The translations under genes were made by a program, and so were the position numbers. 64,000 bases of DNA from NCBI GenBank assembly GCA_040877625.1, contig JBBDNK010000002.1, positions 62,001 to 126,000 on the forward strand, read 5' to 3'. The notes under the pieces were generated by a model. It did not search any database and had not been told where the DNA came from. It saw only the letters and a list, made by a program, of their open reading frames with translations. The DNA comes from Methylonatrum sp040877625. Lineage in GTDB: Bacteria; Pseudomonadota; Gammaproteobacteria; Nitrococcales; Aquisalimonadaceae. Shown piece after piece: positions 49,774-58,179 of this stretch (position 1 is its first letter; every line of letters begins with the position of its first letter).

Positions 49774-50805
49774 ATGAATAAGAAGATTCCGCTTTCGCTT
49801 TTGGTCATGTCTTCCCTGTTACTGGGCGCCGGCACAGCGACTTCCAGTGAGGTCAACTTGCGGTACGCACATTTTATGCCGCCGGCATCCTGGCAGCATG
49901 AGGTGATGTTCGAGGACTGGGGCCGGACCGTGGAGAAGGAATCCGACGGCCGTATATCGGTACGGGTCTACCCGGCGCAGACACTCGGACGTGCTCCCGC
50001 CGGCTACGACAATGCAAGAACCGGCATCACCGATCTGGCGTGGACCGTGCAGGGCTATACCGCCAACCGTTTTCCGCTGAGCCAGATCGTCGAGCTGCCG
50101 GGCTTGTTCGACAATGCGACGGAAGGCTCCTGTGCGTTCCAGAAGCTATACGACAGCGGCGCGCTGGATAAGGAATATGATGAAACCCACGTGCTCTACG
50201 TGCACGTTCACGGCCCGGGTCACATTCATACGCGCGACCGTCCGGTGACCAGCCTGGAGGACCTCGAGGGGCTGAAGATCCGGCAGCCGACGGCGGTTAT
50301 CGGCCGTCTGCTCTCCGAACTCGGCGCCGAGCCTGTCGGCATGCCGGCACCGCAGATCTACGAAAGCACCGAACGCGGCGTGATCGACGGCTTCCTGCTG
50401 CCCTGGGAGGCGGTGAAGGGTTTCCGCGCCGACGAAGTCGTGTCGCACCATACCGAACTCGGTCTCTATTCTCTGGCCTTCGTCACCACCATGAACAAGC
50501 GCGCCTATGAACGTCTGCCGGATGATCTGCGCGCGGTCGTCGACAGCAACTCCGGCATGAAATGGGCAATGATTGCCGGTCGCGGTTATGACCAGGGCGA
50601 CATCGACGGCAAGGAAACCGGGGAGAAGAGCGGAACCACCTATCAGCTCAATGCCGAAGAGCGTGAGCAGTGGGAGGCCGCCGGAGAGCGGGTGACAGAG
50701 GGTTATCTTGCCGAACTCGAAGCCGATGGTCTGCCAGGCCGCGAGGTTTACGAGGCCTTCAAGGGTTATGTGGATGAATGCCGGGTGGACCTGGCCCGGA
50801 ACTAA
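49774..50805 (+). CDS. dctP: TRAP transporter solute-binding protein DctP
   Basis: A 343-residue periplasmic binding protein with a signal peptide (to about residue 24, GTATSSE) and DctP-family features: LRYAHFMPPASWQHEVMFEDW, RISVRVYPAQTLGRAPAGYDN, the carboxylate-binding Arg region GLKIRQPTAVIGRLLSELGA and FVTTMNKRAYERLP. ATG 49774 follows GAGGG. It is separated from dctQ by a strong hairpin. The shared IclR box ties this transporter to the Rieske/glutamylation genes 3-9 kb away, so its ligand is probably the compound that pathway degrades or its inducer. Confidence 0.93.
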   Translation: MNKKIPLSLLVMSSLLLGAGTATSSEVNLRYAHFMPPASWQHEVMFEDWGRTVEKESDGRISVRVYPAQTLGRAPAGYDNARTGITDLAWTVQGYTANRFPLSQIVELPGLFDNATEGSCAFQKLYDSGALDKEYDETHVLYVHVHGPGHIHTRDRPVTSLEDLEGLKIRQPTAVIGRLLSELGAEPVGMPAPQIYESTERGVIDGFLLPWEAVKGFRADEVVSHHTELGLYSLAFVTTMNKRAYERLPDDLRAVVDSNSGMKWAMIAGRGYDQGDIDGKETGEKSGTTYQLNAEEREQWEAAGERVTEGYLAELEADGLPGREVYEAFKGYVDECRVDLARN

Positions 50806-50817
50806 GTCATGCAGTAT

Positions 50818-50853
50818 GGCGGCGGTCTCGGCGCTCGCGCCGCGGTCGCCGCC
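50818..50853 (+). other. Intercistronic hairpin between dctP and dctQ
   Basis: Two nested perfect stems (GGCGGCG/CGCCGCC outside, CGGCGC/GCGCCG inside) separated by a symmetric 4-base internal loop, starting 13 bases after the dctP stop. It probably limits read-through into dctQM or stabilises dctP mRNA. The rest of the 144-base spacer shows nothing else. Confidence 0.55.
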
Positions 50854-50949
50854 GTTCCCCGGATTGCCCGGCACGAATCCGCCAGGAAGGCACTTGTCTA
50901 TTGGAATGAGCCGCGCCGGTGAGGGGCGAATCCACACCCACCGAGATCC

Positions 50950-51471
50950 ATGCGTATGCGACTCCTCCTCAAGGTGTTCGATTGGACAGCCGGGCTGGCG
51001 CTCACGTTCATGCTCGCCGTTGTCACGGCCAGCATTCTCACGCGCATGCTTTACGGGCTGAGTGGCGGCGCTGTGAACCTGATGTTCTCCGGAGCCATCG
51101 AGCTTGCCTCGTACTCTCTGCTGGCCACCGTGGTCGCTTCCTTTCCGCGTGCCGCCGCCGAAGGGCTGGTCAGCGTGGATATATTCACCGATCGCTTGCC
51201 GGGGTGGGTCAACGGCGCGCTTGATCGATTCTGGTCGCTGGTCGTTGCCGCGGTTGCGCTGATGATTGCTTACGCGGCGTGGGCGCAGGTGGCGATCAGC
51301 ATGCGACGTAACGACGAAACCCAGGATCTGGGCATGGCGATGTACTGGTTCTACGGCTATGAGATGGTTGCCTTCATCGCGTTCGGCCTGACGGCAGCGT
51401 GGGTGGCGCTGAGGTGGAACGCTCCCCGCAGACAGGTTGGTACGGAAGCGCGGGGTGAGGACGCGGCATGA
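50950..51471 (+). CDS. dctQ: TRAP transporter small permease DctQ
   Basis: A 173-residue membrane protein with four helices and the DctQ pattern: helix 1 with FDWTAGLALTFMLAVVTASIL, then ELASYSLLATVVASFPRAAAEGLVSVDIF and DLGMAMYWFYGYEMVAFIAFGL. It forms the transport complex with DctM and docks the binding protein. Its stop overlaps the DctM start by ATGA. Confidence 0.92.
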   Translation: MRMRLLLKVFDWTAGLALTFMLAVVTASILTRMLYGLSGGAVNLMFSGAIELASYSLLATVVASFPRAAAEGLVSVDIFTDRLPGWVNGALDRFWSLVVAAVALMIAYAAWAQVAISMRRNDETQDLGMAMYWFYGYEMVAFIAFGLTAAWVALRWNAPRRQVGTEARGEDAA

Positions 51472-52778
51472 GCGCACTCAGTCCGCAGTTGATTGGTTTC
51501 CTGTCCATTGGCTTCTTGCTGCTGCTGATCGCTCTGCGCTGTCCGATCGCGCTGGCGATGATGCTCGCCGGGCTTGGCGGCTTTGCCGCCATTGTCGGCC
51601 ATGGTCCGGCGCTGGCAATTCTTGAGACCGCGCCGTTCGACGTCGCCACCAGTTACTCGTTCACGATGGTGCCGTTATTCATTCTGATGGGGAATTTTGC
51701 CGTTCAGGCCGGTCTGTCCGCTGATCTGTTCACGGCGGCGCGTCGCCTCATGCGCGGGTGGCGCGGTGGCCTGGCGCTGGCTTCGGTGACAGCCTGTGGC
51801 GGTTTTTCGGCGGTATCCGGGTCCTCGCTGGCGACTGCCGCGACGATGGCACGGGTGGCGCTGCCGGAAATGCGCGCGCACGGCTACAGCATGCGTCTGG
51901 CCACCGGTTCGCTGGCGGCGGGCGGCACGCTGGGGATCATGATCCCGCCCAGTATTGCCTTACTGCTGTATGCACTGATAACGGAGCAATCGGTCGGTGC
52001 GATGTTCCTGGCCGGGTTTTTGCCGGGCATCCTTGCCTACCTGCTTTATATCGTGACAATCATCATCGTGGTCCGCTTCAGTGCGGCGGCGGACATGTCA
52101 CTCAAGGAAGATGCCCAGACGTTAGCGCAGGCGCTGATCAAGGCCATACCGGTGGTCGTTCTGTTCGGGATCGTCATGGGCGGGTTGTACGGCGGGCTGT
52201 TTACGCCGACCGAGGCGGCCGGTGCCGGCGCTTTCGTCGCGCTGCTGTTCGCGCTGTTTCGCGGCATGCGTCATGCGGGTTTTGCCACGGCGATCAGGGA
52301 CACGATTCGCACCTCGGCATCAATTTTCCTGATCATCATCGGGGCGGAGATTTTCGGCTATCTGTTGTCAGTGTCGCAGATCTCCTTCGAACTGGTGAGC
52401 ATGATTCGCGGCATGGGGCTTGAGCCCTGGCAGGTGCTGCTGATCATTATCGGGTTCTTCATCGTCTTCGGCTTGTTCATGGACAGCCTGGCGATGATTC
52501 TGCTGACCGTGCCAATCTTCTACCCGCTGGTGATCGAGAGCGGTTTCGACCCGATCTGGTTCGGCATCGTTGCAGTGGTGGCCGTGGAGCTGGGCCTGAT
52601 TACGCCGCCCGTGGGGATGAATCTGTTCGTCATAAAAAGTGTGGCGCCGGATGTCTCCATGCGCGACATCATGATGGGTTGCCTGCCGTTCGTTTTCGCC
52701 GACATCGTCCGCCTGGGGTTGCTGGTGCTGTTCCCGGCGATCGCGTTGTTCATCCCGAATCTGCTGGGCGCTCACTGA
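51468..52778 (+). CDS. dctM: TRAP transporter large permease DctM
   Basis: A 436-residue permease with about 12 helices. Family landmarks include FTMVPLFILMGNFAVQAGLS, CGGFSAVSGSSLATAATMARVALPEM, SLAAGGTLGIMIPPSIALLLYA, GGLFTPTEAAGAGAFVALL and ELGLITPPVGMNLFVIKSVAP. Length and order are complete. It ends just before a REP-like palindrome that separates it from the convergent amidotransferase gene. Confidence 0.95.
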   Translation: MSALSPQLIGFLSIGFLLLLIALRCPIALAMMLAGLGGFAAIVGHGPALAILETAPFDVATSYSFTMVPLFILMGNFAVQAGLSADLFTAARRLMRGWRGGLALASVTACGGFSAVSGSSLATAATMARVALPEMRAHGYSMRLATGSLAAGGTLGIMIPPSIALLLYALITEQSVGAMFLAGFLPGILAYLLYIVTIIIVVRFSAAADMSLKEDAQTLAQALIKAIPVVVLFGIVMGGLYGGLFTPTEAAGAGAFVALLFALFRGMRHAGFATAIRDTIRTSASIFLIIIGAEIFGYLLSVSQISFELVSMIRGMGLEPWQVLLIIIGFFIVFGLFMDSLAMILLTVPIFYPLVIESGFDPIWFGIVAVVAVELGLITPPVGMNLFVIKSVAPDVSMRDIMMGCLPFVFADIVRLGLLVLFPAIALFIPNLLGAH

Positions 52779-52791
52779 GGACGTTTTCATA

Positions 52792-52822
52792 CGGCGGAAG
52801 GCGCGGCGCTTTTCCGCCCTAC
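52792..52822 (-). repeat. REP-like GTAG palindrome, copy 3
   Basis: The 31-base element of 21686-21716 with a single change (T to G in the centre). It lies between convergent genes (stops at 52778 and 52850), a typical REP location, and may act as a bidirectional transcript end. A third copy 31 kb away shows that the family is dispersed. Confidence 0.7.
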
Positions 52823-52849
52823 CTTTGTCCGACCTACCTTCTACCTTCT

Positions 52850-53560
52850 CTACGTCTTTGCTTTCGCCAGGAAGTCGGCGATGGTGGTCATGAAGCGATC
52901 CGTGTTCCGGTAGTTGGCCAGCGACGCGTGTCCCTGGCGGGCGTCTTCATCGGTCATGATCCGGCCGCGGCAGTCGTTGATCAGGTCTTGCAGATACGTG
53001 CGCGAAAATTCGGGGTGAAACTGATAACTCAATACCGGTCCACTGCGGTAGAGCAGGCCGCCGACCGGGCAGAAAGCATTACCCGCGATAACGTCGGCAT
53101 TCTCCGGCGGCGCCGCGACCTGATCCTGGTGAAACACGGGGACGGGGAAAGCACCAGTTTCCTGGACGGGACCGCTGAAATCATAGGTCTGGATGCCGCA
53201 GCCCCAGCCATTGGCCGCCTTGACGATCGGCGCCCCGAAGGCGGAGGCAATAATCTGGTGACCGAAGCAGATGCCCACCTGCGGCTTGCCGATCCGTGCA
53301 GCCTCCCGGATAAACGCCTGCAATGGCGCCATCCACTCCAGTTGGTCATTGACGCCGTGGCGCGAGCCGGTGAGCAGATAGCCGTCAAAGTCGGCGGGAT
53401 TGCCGAGCGGGTCACCACTGACCGGCGACAGCGCGTCAAACCGCAGCCTGCCTTTCGCGGCGGAGTCCAGGGCCTGGTTGAACATCCCGGGATAGCGGCC
53501 ATGGCGCGCCTGCAAGCCCTGCGGCACGGTTCCGCACTCGATGATGGCGATTCTCTGCAT
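52850..53560 (-). CDS. Class I glutamine amidotransferase-like hydrolase (TdnT/AtdA2-like by context)
   Basis: A 236-residue single-domain class I amidotransferase with the triad Cys98 (GICFGHQ), His182 and Glu184 (FHPEF). No synthetase domain is attached. ATG 53560 follows GGGGAA; the frame is open 40 codons upstream without similarity. It lies 22 bases after the GS-like gene in the operon Rieske-GS-amidotransferase. In the aniline and isopropylamine pathways such stand-alone hydrolases remove glutamate from gamma-glutamyl amides, so it would here release the oxidised amine or detoxify the conjugate. Hydrolysis of ordinary glutamine is an alternative. Confidence 0.88.
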   Translation of the reverse strand: MQRIAIIECGTVPQGLQARHGRYPGMFNQALDSAAKGRLRFDALSPVSGDPLGNPADFDGYLLTGSRHGVNDQLEWMAPLQAFIREAARIGKPQVGICFGHQIIASAFGAPIVKAANGWGCGIQTYDFSGPVQETGAFPVPVFHQDQVAAPPENADVIAGNAFCPVGGLLYRSGPVLSYQFHPEFSRTYLQDLINDCRGRIMTDEDARQGHASLANYRNTDRFMTTIADFLAKAKT

Positions 53561-53582
53561 CGTATTCCCCGCAATGGCGGCC

Positions 53583-55028
53583 TCAGAACAGATCGAAATA
53601 CTCTCTTTGTTCCCACGCGGTGACGTCGAGATTGAAACGCGCGATCTCTTCCCGCTTGATGTGAATGAAATAATCGACAAAACCGTTCCCCAGCCCCTCG
53701 CGCAGGCAGGTGTCCCGGTCCAGAAAATCCAGGGCTTCGCTCAGCGAATGCGGCAGCCTTGGGGCATCCGCTTCGTAAGGCGTATCGGCGGACGGGCCCG
53801 GCTTCAGCTTTCGGGTCAACCCATCCAGGCCGGAAATCACCTGCGACGCGACGTACAGGTAGGGGTTGGCGGCCGGCTCACCGGCGCGGTTCTCGATGCG
53901 GGTGGCGTTGTCGCCGGGTCCGCCGAGCGTGCGCATCATTACCCCGCGATTGTCGCGCCCCCAGTTGGCGCGATCCGGGGCAAGCGAGTAGGGGCGGTAG
54001 CGGCGATAGCCGTTGATGGTCGGCGTCGACAACGCCGCCGAACCCTGCGCGTGCTCGAGCAGACCAGCCAGATACTGTTGGCCGGTAGCAGAGAGCAGCT
54101 CGCCGGACGCCGGGACGAAGGCATTGTTGCCGGTGCGCTTGTCGATCAGCGATTGGTGCAGATGCCAGCCGCTGGACATGGTCGATTGTATCCGCGGCCG
54201 GCACATGAACGTTGCGTGAAAACCGTGCCGGCGGCAGACCTGCTTGACCGCGCTGCGGAACAGTACCATCAGGTCCGCGGATGCCAGGCCGAGACCGGGC
54301 TGGAAGGTGAACTCGATCTGGCTCGGGCCGTACTCGCACTCCATGGTGCGTAGCGGCAGGTCCAGCCCGGCGCAGGTTGCACGCAGCAGTTCGATGACCT
54401 CGTGCGCCTGATCGTGGCGTATCTCGGTCAGGTAGTTGTAGCCCTGGTTGAGCAGGGTCACCTCTGGCGGCGCCGCGGGCTGGCCGGCATCGCCGAGGTC
54501 GAGGTGCGGGTCCTTCATCCGGTAGACGTGGAACTCCACTTCCAGCCCGGCGAACAGCGCATGGCCCTGGGTGTCCAGGCGCTGCAGGACGTCGCGGCAG
54601 AGCTGCCGGGTTGAAAACGGCACCGGCCGGCCGTCGGCAAAGTAGAGATCACAGAGCACCCAGCCGGTCTTCGGTGCCCAGGGCAGGATCTTGAACGTGG
54701 TCGGGTCGGCAATCATGATCACGTCCGCGGCGCCCTGCATTTCTTCCATGCCGAAGCCGCCGCCAGCGGTGAACACCGGGAACACGGTGCGGTGCGAGGT
54801 GTCCTTGGCGAGCAGGGTGCTGGTTACGCCGCAGCCGTTCGCCATGGCGTTGTTCGCCTCGTTCGCCACCAGCGTCTTGCCGCGCAGCAGGCCGTGCTGG
54901 TCGGCAAAGGACAGACGCACCGTCTCGATCTCGCCATCGTCGATTCTGCGGGCGATCCTGCGGGCCGCGTCCTGCTGTTCGTCATTCCACAGGCCGTGCC
55001 GAATCGCGAAAGCTGTTTGCTTCTGCAT
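53583..55028 (-). CDS. Glutamine synthetase-like gamma-glutamylamide synthetase
   Basis: A 481-residue GS-fold ligase. The beta-grasp N-terminal part (VRLSFADQHGLLRGKTL) is followed by the catalytic part with GLEVEFHVYR, ECEYGPSQIEFTF, SGWHLHQSL and NGYRRYRPYSLAPDRANWG, ending with RIENRAGEPAANPYLYVASQ. Metal- and ATP-binding Glu/His positions are present. The pattern is that of PuuA/IpuC/TdnQ-type enzymes that join glutamate to organic amines rather than ammonia, not of housekeeping GlnA. It is between a Rieske oxygenase (43-base gap upstream) and an amidotransferase. It therefore probably protects and tags the amine substrate. Which amine is unknown. Confidence 0.9.
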   Translation of the reverse strand: MQKQTAFAIRHGLWNDEQQDAARRIARRIDDGEIETVRLSFADQHGLLRGKTLVANEANNAMANGCGVTSTLLAKDTSHRTVFPVFTAGGGFGMEEMQGAADVIMIADPTTFKILPWAPKTGWVLCDLYFADGRPVPFSTRQLCRDVLQRLDTQGHALFAGLEVEFHVYRMKDPHLDLGDAGQPAAPPEVTLLNQGYNYLTEIRHDQAHEVIELLRATCAGLDLPLRTMECEYGPSQIEFTFQPGLGLASADLMVLFRSAVKQVCRRHGFHATFMCRPRIQSTMSSGWHLHQSLIDKRTGNNAFVPASGELLSATGQQYLAGLLEHAQGSAALSTPTINGYRRYRPYSLAPDRANWGRDNRGVMMRTLGGPGDNATRIENRAGEPAANPYLYVASQVISGLDGLTRKLKPGPSADTPYEADAPRLPHSLSEALDFLDRDTCLREGLGNGFVDYFIHIKREEIARFNLDVTAWEQREYFDLF

Positions 55029-55071
55029 GCTCTTATTCCTTCCGATCAGGGTCTCTGGCAGCTATCCGGAA

Positions 55072-56394
55072 TCACTCGGCCTTTCGCGGAGCCGCCCATG
55101 GACACTGCTCCCGCCGGCGCCGATCGGCCTCACGCCAGTAGCTGTCCGACTGATCACGCGGGCCGATGCCGTCAAGCGTGGGCGGCCCCGAGAGCGCGGC
55201 GGCTTCTTCGTCGGTGAGCACCATCAGCGGCCGCTCGCCGCGCTCCGCCTGGTCGATGGCCTGGTTGAGCAGGCGGCGATACTGGGTGACGCCCTTGTCG
55301 GTCTGACCCAGGTGCTCGCGGGTGCGGTTCTGGATCGGCCCCTGGGATTCAATCGCCCACTGATCGTGCACATTGATGTCGAAGCCCATGCCCGTATACG
55401 TCTGCTCAGCCTGTTCCGCCGGATCGAAGCCGTAGTTGTTGGCCTTGTTGCGCCGCGACTTGTAGTCGGGGAGCGTATAGAGCTGCAGGCGCTGCTCGCG
55501 CATCTGTGGCTTGTTGACCGGTTCGCCGAAGCTGGTGAAATAGGCGTACCAGTAACAGGACGTGTCGTCCACCGGTACGTGCCACTGGGTGATCGTGATC
55601 TCGCTGCTCATCGGGATGATGAACGCCTGAGGGAAGTAGAGGTTGGTGACTCGCACATGGGTGCGCGCTTCGTCCAGCGTGCGCAAGGCAATCAGCCGCA
55701 TCCCGTAGTCGGTCTTCTCCACCTGGATCTCCGGCCGGTCATACTCACGCAGCACCCTGGTCATGGGCATGTCGGAATCCGCGGAAGCGCCCCGGAACTG
55801 TTTGCCGTAGCCCTGATCCGGATCCTCGTCCTCGAAGAAACGGTGCAGGAACGAGGCGTGTGCGGGGTCGATACCCACCTCGAGGGCCTGCAGCCAGTTG
55901 CACTCGATGAAGCCTTTGAATGCAAACACGTGGCTGTCCGGTGCGTCGAAGCAGTCGAACGCCGGAAAGGCGGGTGGCTCGCCCTCGCCGAGATAGCCGA
56001 AGATCATGCCGTTGTGCTCATGGACCGGGTAGGAACGCTGTTTGATGCGTGTACACAAGCGGCTGCCTTCGGGCTCCGCCGGCGTTTCCAGGCATTGGCC
56101 CTGCGCGTCGAACAGCCAGCCATGGAAGGCACAGCGCAGGCCGCCGTTTTCCAGGCGGCCGAATGCGAGGTCGGCGCCGCGGTGGGGGCAGTCGCGGTCC
56201 AGCAGCCCGAGCTTGCCGTGCGCGTCCCGAAACAGCACCAGATCCTGGCCGAGCACGCGTACCGGTCGGATCGGACGCTCGCCTTCGAGCTCGTCACTCA
56301 GGGCCACCGGCTGCCAGTACAGCCTCAGCAACTTGCCAGTGGGGGTGTCCGGCCCCACGCGGGTGATGCGGTCGTTCTGCTCGGCGCTGATCAT
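55072..56394 (-). CDS. Rieske non-haem iron oxygenase, phthalate 4,5-dioxygenase/dicamba type
   Basis: A 440-residue oxygenase. The Rieske 2Fe-2S ligands are Cys69, His71 (CPHRGAD), Cys88 and His91 (CAFHGW). Mononuclear iron ligands are His179 and His184 (GIDPAHASFLH), with a probable Asp344 (HDQWAIESQG); bridging Asp176 is present. N-terminal KLLRLYWQPVALSDEL and C-terminal ESQGPIQNRTREHLG place it with homotrimeric phthalate-, dicamba- and vanillate-type enzymes that need no beta subunit. Electron carriers are the divergent ferredoxin and reductase genes. It heads the operon with the GS-like and amidotransferase genes, suggesting that the substrate is a gamma-glutamylated amine. Dealkylation or hydroxylation are both possible. 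Confidence 0.93.
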   Translation of the reverse strand: MISAEQNDRITRVGPDTPTGKLLRLYWQPVALSDELEGERPIRPVRVLGQDLVLFRDAHGKLGLLDRDCPHRGADLAFGRLENGGLRCAFHGWLFDAQGQCLETPAEPEGSRLCTRIKQRSYPVHEHNGMIFGYLGEGEPPAFPAFDCFDAPDSHVFAFKGFIECNWLQALEVGIDPAHASFLHRFFEDEDPDQGYGKQFRGASADSDMPMTRVLREYDRPEIQVEKTDYGMRLIALRTLDEARTHVRVTNLYFPQAFIIPMSSEITITQWHVPVDDTSCYWYAYFTSFGEPVNKPQMREQRLQLYTLPDYKSRRNKANNYGFDPAEQAEQTYTGMGFDINVHDQWAIESQGPIQNRTREHLGQTDKGVTQYRRLLNQAIDQAERGERPLMVLTDEEAAALSGPPTLDGIGPRDQSDSYWREADRRRREQCPWAAPRKAE

Positions 56395-56423
56395 GCCTCG
56401 TCATCCTCCTCGATCTCGGTGCT

Positions 56424-56440
56424 TGTTCGACTACCGGTCA
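56424..56440. promoter_or_regulatory. Second IclR-type box, Rieske operon side
   Basis: TGTTCGACTACCGGTCA matches the ferredoxin-side box at 11 of 17 positions and keeps both half sites (TGTTCG and CGG-C). On the minus strand a TATATT -10 (56453-56458) lies 12 bases upstream of it, the same geometry as at the other two boxes. It is weaker than those two. Confidence 0.45.
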
Positions 56441-56527
56441 AATGTTCATATAAATATACTGCCTGCGTTTACCGGCGCGGTGCAAGCCGGCCGGTGCGGT
56501 AGCCCAGCGCATTGCCGGCGACTGAAC

Positions 56528-56557
56528 TTGTGATCAGAACGCATCAACCTGTATTAT
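56528..56557 (+). promoter_or_regulatory. Promoter of ferredoxin-reductase-IclR operon
   Basis: TTGTGA (56528-56533) and TATTAT (56552-56557) are 18 bases apart. The expected transcription start is near 56564, five bases before the IclR-type operator. Confidence 0.55.
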
Positions 56558-56568
56558 TACTCAACATT

Positions 56569-56586
56569 TGTTCGTTAAACGGACGT
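56569..56586. promoter_or_regulatory. IclR-type operator upstream of ferredoxin gene
   Basis: TGTTCGTTAAACGGACGT matches the reverse complement of the dctP box at 16 of 18 positions. It starts 12 bases after the -10 of the ferredoxin promoter. As the regulator gene is third in this operon, it would also be autoregulated. Confidence 0.65.
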
Positions 56587-56599
56587 CACTGGACGTCCG
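56580..56599. promoter_or_regulatory. Perfect palindrome in ferredoxin leader
   Basis: CGGACGTC and GACGTCCG are exact reverse complements with a 4-base centre ACTG. It overlaps the right half of the IclR box and ends just before the ribosome site of the ferredoxin gene (ATG 56615). It could be an additional operator half, or an RNA hairpin affecting translation. Confidence 0.45.
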
Positions 56600-56614
56600 A
56601 AAACGGAGGCGCAC

Positions 56615-56938
56615 ATGCCGACAATCATTTATCTGCTTGCCGACGGCAGTCGTCGCGACGTGGCGGCGGAAGCCGGCGATACCGTGATGTCTGCCGCGAT
56701 CCGGAATAACGTACCGGGCATCGAGGCGGAATGCGGAGGGTGTCTGTCCTGCGCAACCTGTCATGTTTATATACAGGACGGCCCGGTTGAGCAACTCGCG
56801 CAGAGGTCGGAAGACGAGGACGATATGCTCGAAGGGGTTGCCGCGGAGCGGCGCCCGGAGAGCAGGCTGGGCTGTCAGATTGAACTCAGTGCCGCACTGG
56901 ATGGGTTGGTGGTCCAGGTGCCGGAGACGCAGGTATGA
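56615..56938 (+). CDS. 2Fe-2S ferredoxin, adrenodoxin/putidaredoxin type
   Basis: A 107-residue ferredoxin. Cluster ligands follow the adrenodoxin pattern Cys40-x5-Cys46-x2-Cys49-x37-Cys87 (ECGGCLSCATCHVYI, then LGCQI); Cys43 is extra. The MLEGV and VPETQV segments are usual for the group. GGAGG lies about five bases before ATG 56615. It overlaps the reductase gene by four bases. It probably carries electrons from that reductase to the divergent Rieske oxygenase, the arrangement known for dicamba O-demethylase (ferredoxin plus FAD reductase) rather than the phthalate system (one fused reductase). Confidence 0.94.
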   Translation: MPTIIYLLADGSRRDVAAEAGDTVMSAAIRNNVPGIEAECGGCLSCATCHVYIQDGPVEQLAQRSEDEDDMLEGVAAERRPESRLGCQIELSAALDGLVVQVPETQV

Positions 56939-58161
56939 GCGATGCCGGCGTGGTTATCGTCGGCGCGTCCTACGCCGGGCTGCAGATGGCATCGACGGCA
57001 CGTGCCCTGGGCTATCAGGGCCCCATACGCCTGATCGGGGAAGAGAGCATGGCGCCGTATCAACGCCCGCCGCTTTCCAAGCAGTTCCTTGCCGGCGGTA
57101 TGGCGGCTTCCGTGCTGCCCCTGAAGTCGGAGGATTTCTATACCCAGCAGGGTATTGAACTGTTGCCGGACGCCCGTGTGGTCAGCATCGATCGCGACCG
57201 CAGGGTCGTGGAGACCGCGCGCGGCGAGCGCATACCCTACCGATGGCTTGGGCTTGCCACCGGTGCGCGACCCCGGCCCCTGCACGTGCCCGATGTCGAC
57301 CTCGACGGCGTGTATGAACTGCGGACTCTGGAACACGCTCGGGCGCTGCGCGCCGCGCTCAGGCCGGATGCCGTCGTGGTGGTCATCGGCGGCGGCTTCA
57401 TTGGTCTGGAAGCGGCAGCCACCGCCCGCGGTCTTGGCTGTCGGGTGACCGTCGTTGAAGCGGGCGATCGCCTGCTCGCCCGCGCCCTTTCCCCGCGCAT
57501 GGCGAGTTATCTGGAAGCGCGTCACCGAGCCGAAGGCATCGATATTCGCCTGAGTTCCACCGCCGAGCGCATCGATAACCGTGGCGGGCGCGTGGGTGGC
57601 GTAACCTTGCGGGACGGTACAACCCTGGAAGCGGATCTGGTCGTGGTGGGCATCGGCGTACTACCCAACAGCGAGCTTGCCGAGCGGGCGGGTATCCGCT
57701 GCGCGAACGGGATACTGGTTGACCGTAATGGGCAAAGCAGTGATCCGTCCGTCTTCGCCGCCGGCGACTGTGCATGCCACGCGCAGTGGACGGGCGGTCC
57801 GTTGCGCCTGGAGTCGGTTCAGAATGCCAATGACCAGGGGCGTGCGGCAGGAGCGGCCATTGCCGGTCAACCGAAACCGTATGGTGCGGTTCCCTGGTTC
57901 TGGTCGGATCAGTTCGGCATCAAGCTGCAGATGGCGGGGCTCTCCGCCGGCCACGACCAGGTGGTCATGCGCGGAGAAATGGAGGAGGGACGTTTTTCCC
58001 TTTTCTATTTCCGTCAGGGGGTATTGATTGCCGCCGACTCGGTAAACCGGGCCGGGGAACATATGGCCGTGCGCCGCCTGCTGGCAGCAGCGGTTCCACT
58101 ACGCCCGGAGCAGGCAGCGGACGCTCAGGCCGATCTCAAGGCGCTGGTCCCGCGGGCCTGA
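56935..58161 (+). CDS. FAD-dependent NAD(P)H:ferredoxin reductase (putidaredoxin reductase type)
   Basis: A 408-residue flavoprotein. FAD motif VVIVGASYAGLQMASTARAL is followed by YQRPPLSKQFL, the NAD(H)-binding VVVIGGGFIGLEAAATARGLG, the second FAD contact VFAAGDCACH and PWFWSDQFGIKLQMAGL near the C-terminus. These are characteristic of ring-oxygenase and P450 ferredoxin reductases. The glycine spacing of the first motif is slightly altered (GASYAG). It overlaps the ferredoxin stop by ATGA; the IclR gene follows 18 bases later. Confidence 0.95.
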   Translation: MSDAGVVIVGASYAGLQMASTARALGYQGPIRLIGEESMAPYQRPPLSKQFLAGGMAASVLPLKSEDFYTQQGIELLPDARVVSIDRDRRVVETARGERIPYRWLGLATGARPRPLHVPDVDLDGVYELRTLEHARALRAALRPDAVVVVIGGGFIGLEAAATARGLGCRVTVVEAGDRLLARALSPRMASYLEARHRAEGIDIRLSSTAERIDNRGGRVGGVTLRDGTTLEADLVVVGIGVLPNSELAERAGIRCANGILVDRNGQSSDPSVFAAGDCACHAQWTGGPLRLESVQNANDQGRAAGAAIAGQPKPYGAVPWFWSDQFGIKLQMAGLSAGHDQVVMRGEMEEGRFSLFYFRQGVLIAADSVNRAGEHMAVRRLLAAAVPLRPEQAADAQADLKALVPRA

Positions 58162-58179
58162 ACTGAGGACAGCGTTGAC

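Noticed and set aside
53583..55028. Annotation as housekeeping glutamine synthetase GlnA
   Set aside because: The operon partners (Rieske oxygenase, stand-alone amidotransferase) and divergent motif spacing favour an amine-specific ligase.
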